Shown here in pieces: positions 62,372 to 64,000 of a stretch of 64,000 bases of DNA (positions within the stretch are counted from its first letter, which is position 1; the number at the start of each line of letters is the position of its first letter). The translations under genes were made by a program, and so were the position numbers. Below the pieces are notes generated by a model, which saw nothing but the letters and a program-made list of their open reading frames with translations, was not told where the DNA came from and made no database searches. This DNA comes from Xanthobacter aminoxidans (GTDB lineage: Bacteria > Pseudomonadota > Alphaproteobacteria > Rhizobiales > Xanthobacteraceae): positions 178,178-242,177 of the forward strand of contig NZ_JAMJXC010000008.1 in assembly GCF_023571765.1 (NCBI RefSeq), in the 5' to 3' direction.

Positions 62372-63622
62372 ATGGCGGGGCCCATGGGCGTTACCCTTCT
62401 CGTTTTCCTTCTGGTCTATGTGGCCATGGGCCTAGGTAAGCTGCCGGGCTTCAAGGTAGACCGCACCGGCGCGGCCATCGTCGGTGCCCTTGCTATGATG
62501 GTGGCGGGCAGCATCAGCGCCAAGACTGCCTGGGAGTCCATCGACTACAGCTCGGTGGGGATGTTGTTCGGCCTGATGGTGGTGTCCGCCGCATTCGTGG
62601 TGTCGGGGTTCTATGGGTGGACGGCGCAGAAGGTGACAACGCTGCCGGTCAGCGCGCCAGTGTTGCTGGCGGTGCTCGTCGCCGTCGGCGGTCTGCTGTC
62701 GGCGCTCCTCACCAACGATGTGGTGGTGGTGGCGATGACGCCGCTCCTGGTCTCGGTAACGCTGGCGCGGGGTCTCAACCCGGTGCCCTTCCTGTTGGGC
62801 TTCTGCTTCGCCGCCAATACCGGATCCGCCGGCACCCTGATCGGCAGCCCGCAGAACATGATCGCGGCGCAGCAGCTTGGCCTGTCGTTCAATGGCTTCC
62901 TGATGGTGGCGGCGGTGCCGGCCCTGCTGTCGCTGCCCCTGGTGTGGGGGCTCATCGTCTGCCGCTATCACGGGCGCTGGACCTCCCCGCAGCTGGAGCG
63001 GGAGCATCCGGTGGTAGCGACGCAGCTTGACAAGGCGGAAACGCTGAAGGCCGGGGTGGCCACGTTCCTGGTCGTGCTCGCCTTCGTGGTGAGCGACTGG
63101 CCGCGCGACCTCATCGCGCTGGGCGCCGCCGGCATCCTGCTCATCAACCGGCGGATCGCCTCAAGCGACATGCTGAAGCATGTGGACGGCAATCTGCTGC
63201 TGCTCATCATGGGGCTGTTCGTGGTCAATGCGGCCATGGCGGCGACAGGGCTGCCGCAAAGCCTATTGAACGACATGCGCGGCGCCGGCATTAACCTCAA
63301 CGATCCCCTGTCCCTATTCCTGGTGTCAGGCGTGCTCAGCAATGTGGTGGGCAACAACCCCGCGGTGATGTTGCTGGTGCCGTTCCTCGAACCCGGTCAC
63401 ACCCGGGCGCTGGCCGACGCGCTTGGCGCCGCGCTCGCGCTGGGGACTGGATTTTCCAGCAACCTCATCGTGTTCGGAAGTCTTGCCGGGATCATCGTGG
63501 TGGAGCAGGCCGCGGTCTGCGGCATCAGGATCTCATTTGGCGAGTTCGCGCGCGCGGGGGTGCCCGTGGCACTCGCCTGCATGGCGGTGGCGGTGGTCTG
63601 GATCCTGCTGATTGGCGTGTGA
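62372..63622 (+). CDS. Anion permease (SLC13/ArsB-NhaD superfamily)
   Basis: The protein has 416 residues from the ATG at 62372 (62384 also possible); the frame is open from 62297. About eleven membrane helices are present. Conserved parts are LSALLTNDVVVVAMTPLLVSV, FCFAANTGSAGTLIGSPQNM and FLVSGVLSNVVGNNPAVMLLVPF, the two re-entrant ion-site loops of the ion transporter superfamily. The protein should move an oxyanion or dicarboxylate, or export arsenite, with Na+ or protons. Neither an ArsR nor arsenate reductase gene is beside it. A link to the adjacent PPK2, such as phosphate or polyphosphate-derived metabolism, is speculative. Confidence 0.88.
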   Translation: MAGPMGVTLLVFLLVYVAMGLGKLPGFKVDRTGAAIVGALAMMVAGSISAKTAWESIDYSSVGMLFGLMVVSAAFVVSGFYGWTAQKVTTLPVSAPVLLAVLVAVGGLLSALLTNDVVVVAMTPLLVSVTLARGLNPVPFLLGFCFAANTGSAGTLIGSPQNMIAAQQLGLSFNGFLMVAAVPALLSLPLVWGLIVCRYHGRWTSPQLEREHPVVATQLDKAETLKAGVATFLVVLAFVVSDWPRDLIALGAAGILLINRRIASSDMLKHVDGNLLLLIMGLFVVNAAMAATGLPQSLLNDMRGAGINLNDPLSLFLVSGVLSNVVGNNPAVMLLVPFLEPGHTRALADALGAALALGTGFSSNLIVFGSLAGIIVVEQAAVCGIRISFGEFARAGVPVALACMAVAVVWILLIGV

Positions 63623-63809
63623 CGAAATGTGGTGATCACGCGCAGGATACTCGACAATGCGGTTTTTTTATTGAATAATCTTATATTTCGATTTCTTTAT
63701 GTTGGTTTTCAGGATTTTTCTGAAAATGAAACAAACCGTCATGAGCGAGGATCAGGACCTATTGATTGCGCTGTGGACGTGATTCAAAGTCTCCAATGAG
63801 GAGGCGGCC
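63623..63809. other. AT-rich gap before IS ends
   Basis: This 187-base stretch is clearly AT-richer than the rest of the window, including a run of seven T and several TTT/AAA tracts. It contains no gene. Its right part, CTGTGGACGTGATTCAAAGT near 63770-63789, resembles the terminal region of an IS5-family element whose transposase starts at 63810. Confidence 0.4.
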
Positions 63810-63872
63810 GTGGGTGATTTGTTCCTGCTGAGCGAGCGGCAGATGGCTCGGATCTCACCATTCTTTCCCTTA
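63810..63872 (+). pseudogene. N-terminal fragment of an IS5-family transposase
   Basis: From a GTG at 63810 the frame reads GDLFLLSERQMARISPFFPL, the usual start of IS5-family transposases. It stops at 63872, where a different IS end begins. The missing remainder could correspond in part to the type of fragment at 60235, but the two pieces need not come from one copy. Confidence 0.75.
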
Positions 63873-63873
63873 G

Positions 63874-64000
63874 TGATCGTCCCCCGTTTTGGTGGACACC
63901 CATGCTAGCTTTGGCGAGCTTCACAGGAGTGTTCGATGGGCGCACGGCGTCGGGTGTTTCCAGAGGCGTTCAAGCGGGAGGCGGTTGAACGGGTCACGGC
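63874..64000 (+). mobile_element. IS3-family element, left end only
   Basis: The element begins with TGATCGTCCCCCGTTTTGGT, a TG-initiated IS3-type end, and continues to the window edge. It is inserted directly after the truncated IS5 fragment. Only about 127 bases are visible. Confidence 0.65.
63936..64000 (+). CDS. IS3-family orfA (partial, runs off the window)
   Basis: The ATG at 63936 opens a frame reading MGARRRVFPEAFKREAVERV, the start of a transposase orfA helix-turn-helix protein. It continues past base 64000. No defect is visible in the 21 codons present. Confidence 0.75.
   Translation, partial: MGARRRVFPEAFKREAVERVT

Overview
This 64 kb window is high-GC DNA (most codons end in G or C) from an alphaproteobacterium, probably of the Hyphomicrobiales. 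This is inferred from gene content: GlnT/Glx-type proteins, FixJ-like regulators, DUF1275 and FUSC proteins, a CIO-type bd oxidase, and many Liv-type and amine or aromatic catabolic genes. About 58 kb is densely packed accessory metabolism. The last 5.5 kb looks like the left part of an integrated mobile element.

Layout. (1) 1-1.7 kb: the end of a fumarylacetoacetate-hydrolase-family gene and an IclR regulator. (2) 2-11 kb: an amine/nitrogen cluster with a Rid protein and FAD amine oxidoreductase (minus strand), divergent from a glutamine-synthetase-like ligase and three proteins resembling the N-methylglutamate synthase (MgsABC) or GlxBCD subunits. An XRE-cupin regulator and an APC amine/amino-acid permease follow. 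The inverted repeat TTGCAT-N3-ATGCAA occurs in both divergent promoter gaps and ties these genes into one regulon. (3) 11.5-14.1 kb: fluoride channel CrcB, oxalate decarboxylase and a DUF1275 protein. (4) 14.3-26.2 kb: a catabolic block in which a Liv-type ABC transporter operon encloses an amidohydrolase and an aldehyde dehydrogenase. A TetR regulator follows, then an operon of FAD monooxygenase, DUF485 protein, sodium/solute symporter and cupin. (5) 26.3-31.7 kb: an AraC regulator, a sensor kinase/response regulator pair, an orphan receiver and Dps, flanked by two similar small exported proteins. (6) 31.8-37.8 kb, minus strand: Na+/H+ antiporter, alpha/beta hydrolase, a decayed lipase, an MFS exporter, a DsbA-like protein and a peroxiredoxin. 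(7) 38-47.3 kb: tri-heme cytochrome c, a two-subunit molybdenum hydroxylase, an SDR and a second FAD monooxygenase, then an AaeB/AaeX/AaeA-like efflux set. (8) 47.6-52.4 kb: a YdeP-like molybdopterin oxidoreductase overlapping cioAB. (9) 53-58.2 kb: a 1724-residue sensor with pseudokinase, AAA-type ATPase, helical repeat, GAF and histidine-kinase modules. (10) 58.5 kb to the end: a tRNA-Arg 3' remnant, a tyrosine integrase, nested IS5- and IS3-family remnants, a PPK2 kinase with an anion permease, and further IS ends.

How it fits together. The theme is capture and oxidation of small nitrogenous or aromatic molecules. The molybdenum hydroxylase with cytochrome c plus two 2,6-dihydroxypyridine-hydroxylase-like flavoproteins suggest breakdown of N-heterocycles; the exact substrates cannot be read from sequence. 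A second candidate operator, T-R-ATCG-NN-CGATAAA, lies upstream of the ABC operon, the TetR gene, the first monooxygenase operon and the giant sensor kinase. That would link a distant signalling protein to the catabolic block. Three leads stand out: the two operators, the pseudokinase sensor, and the oxidoreductase-CioAB operon.
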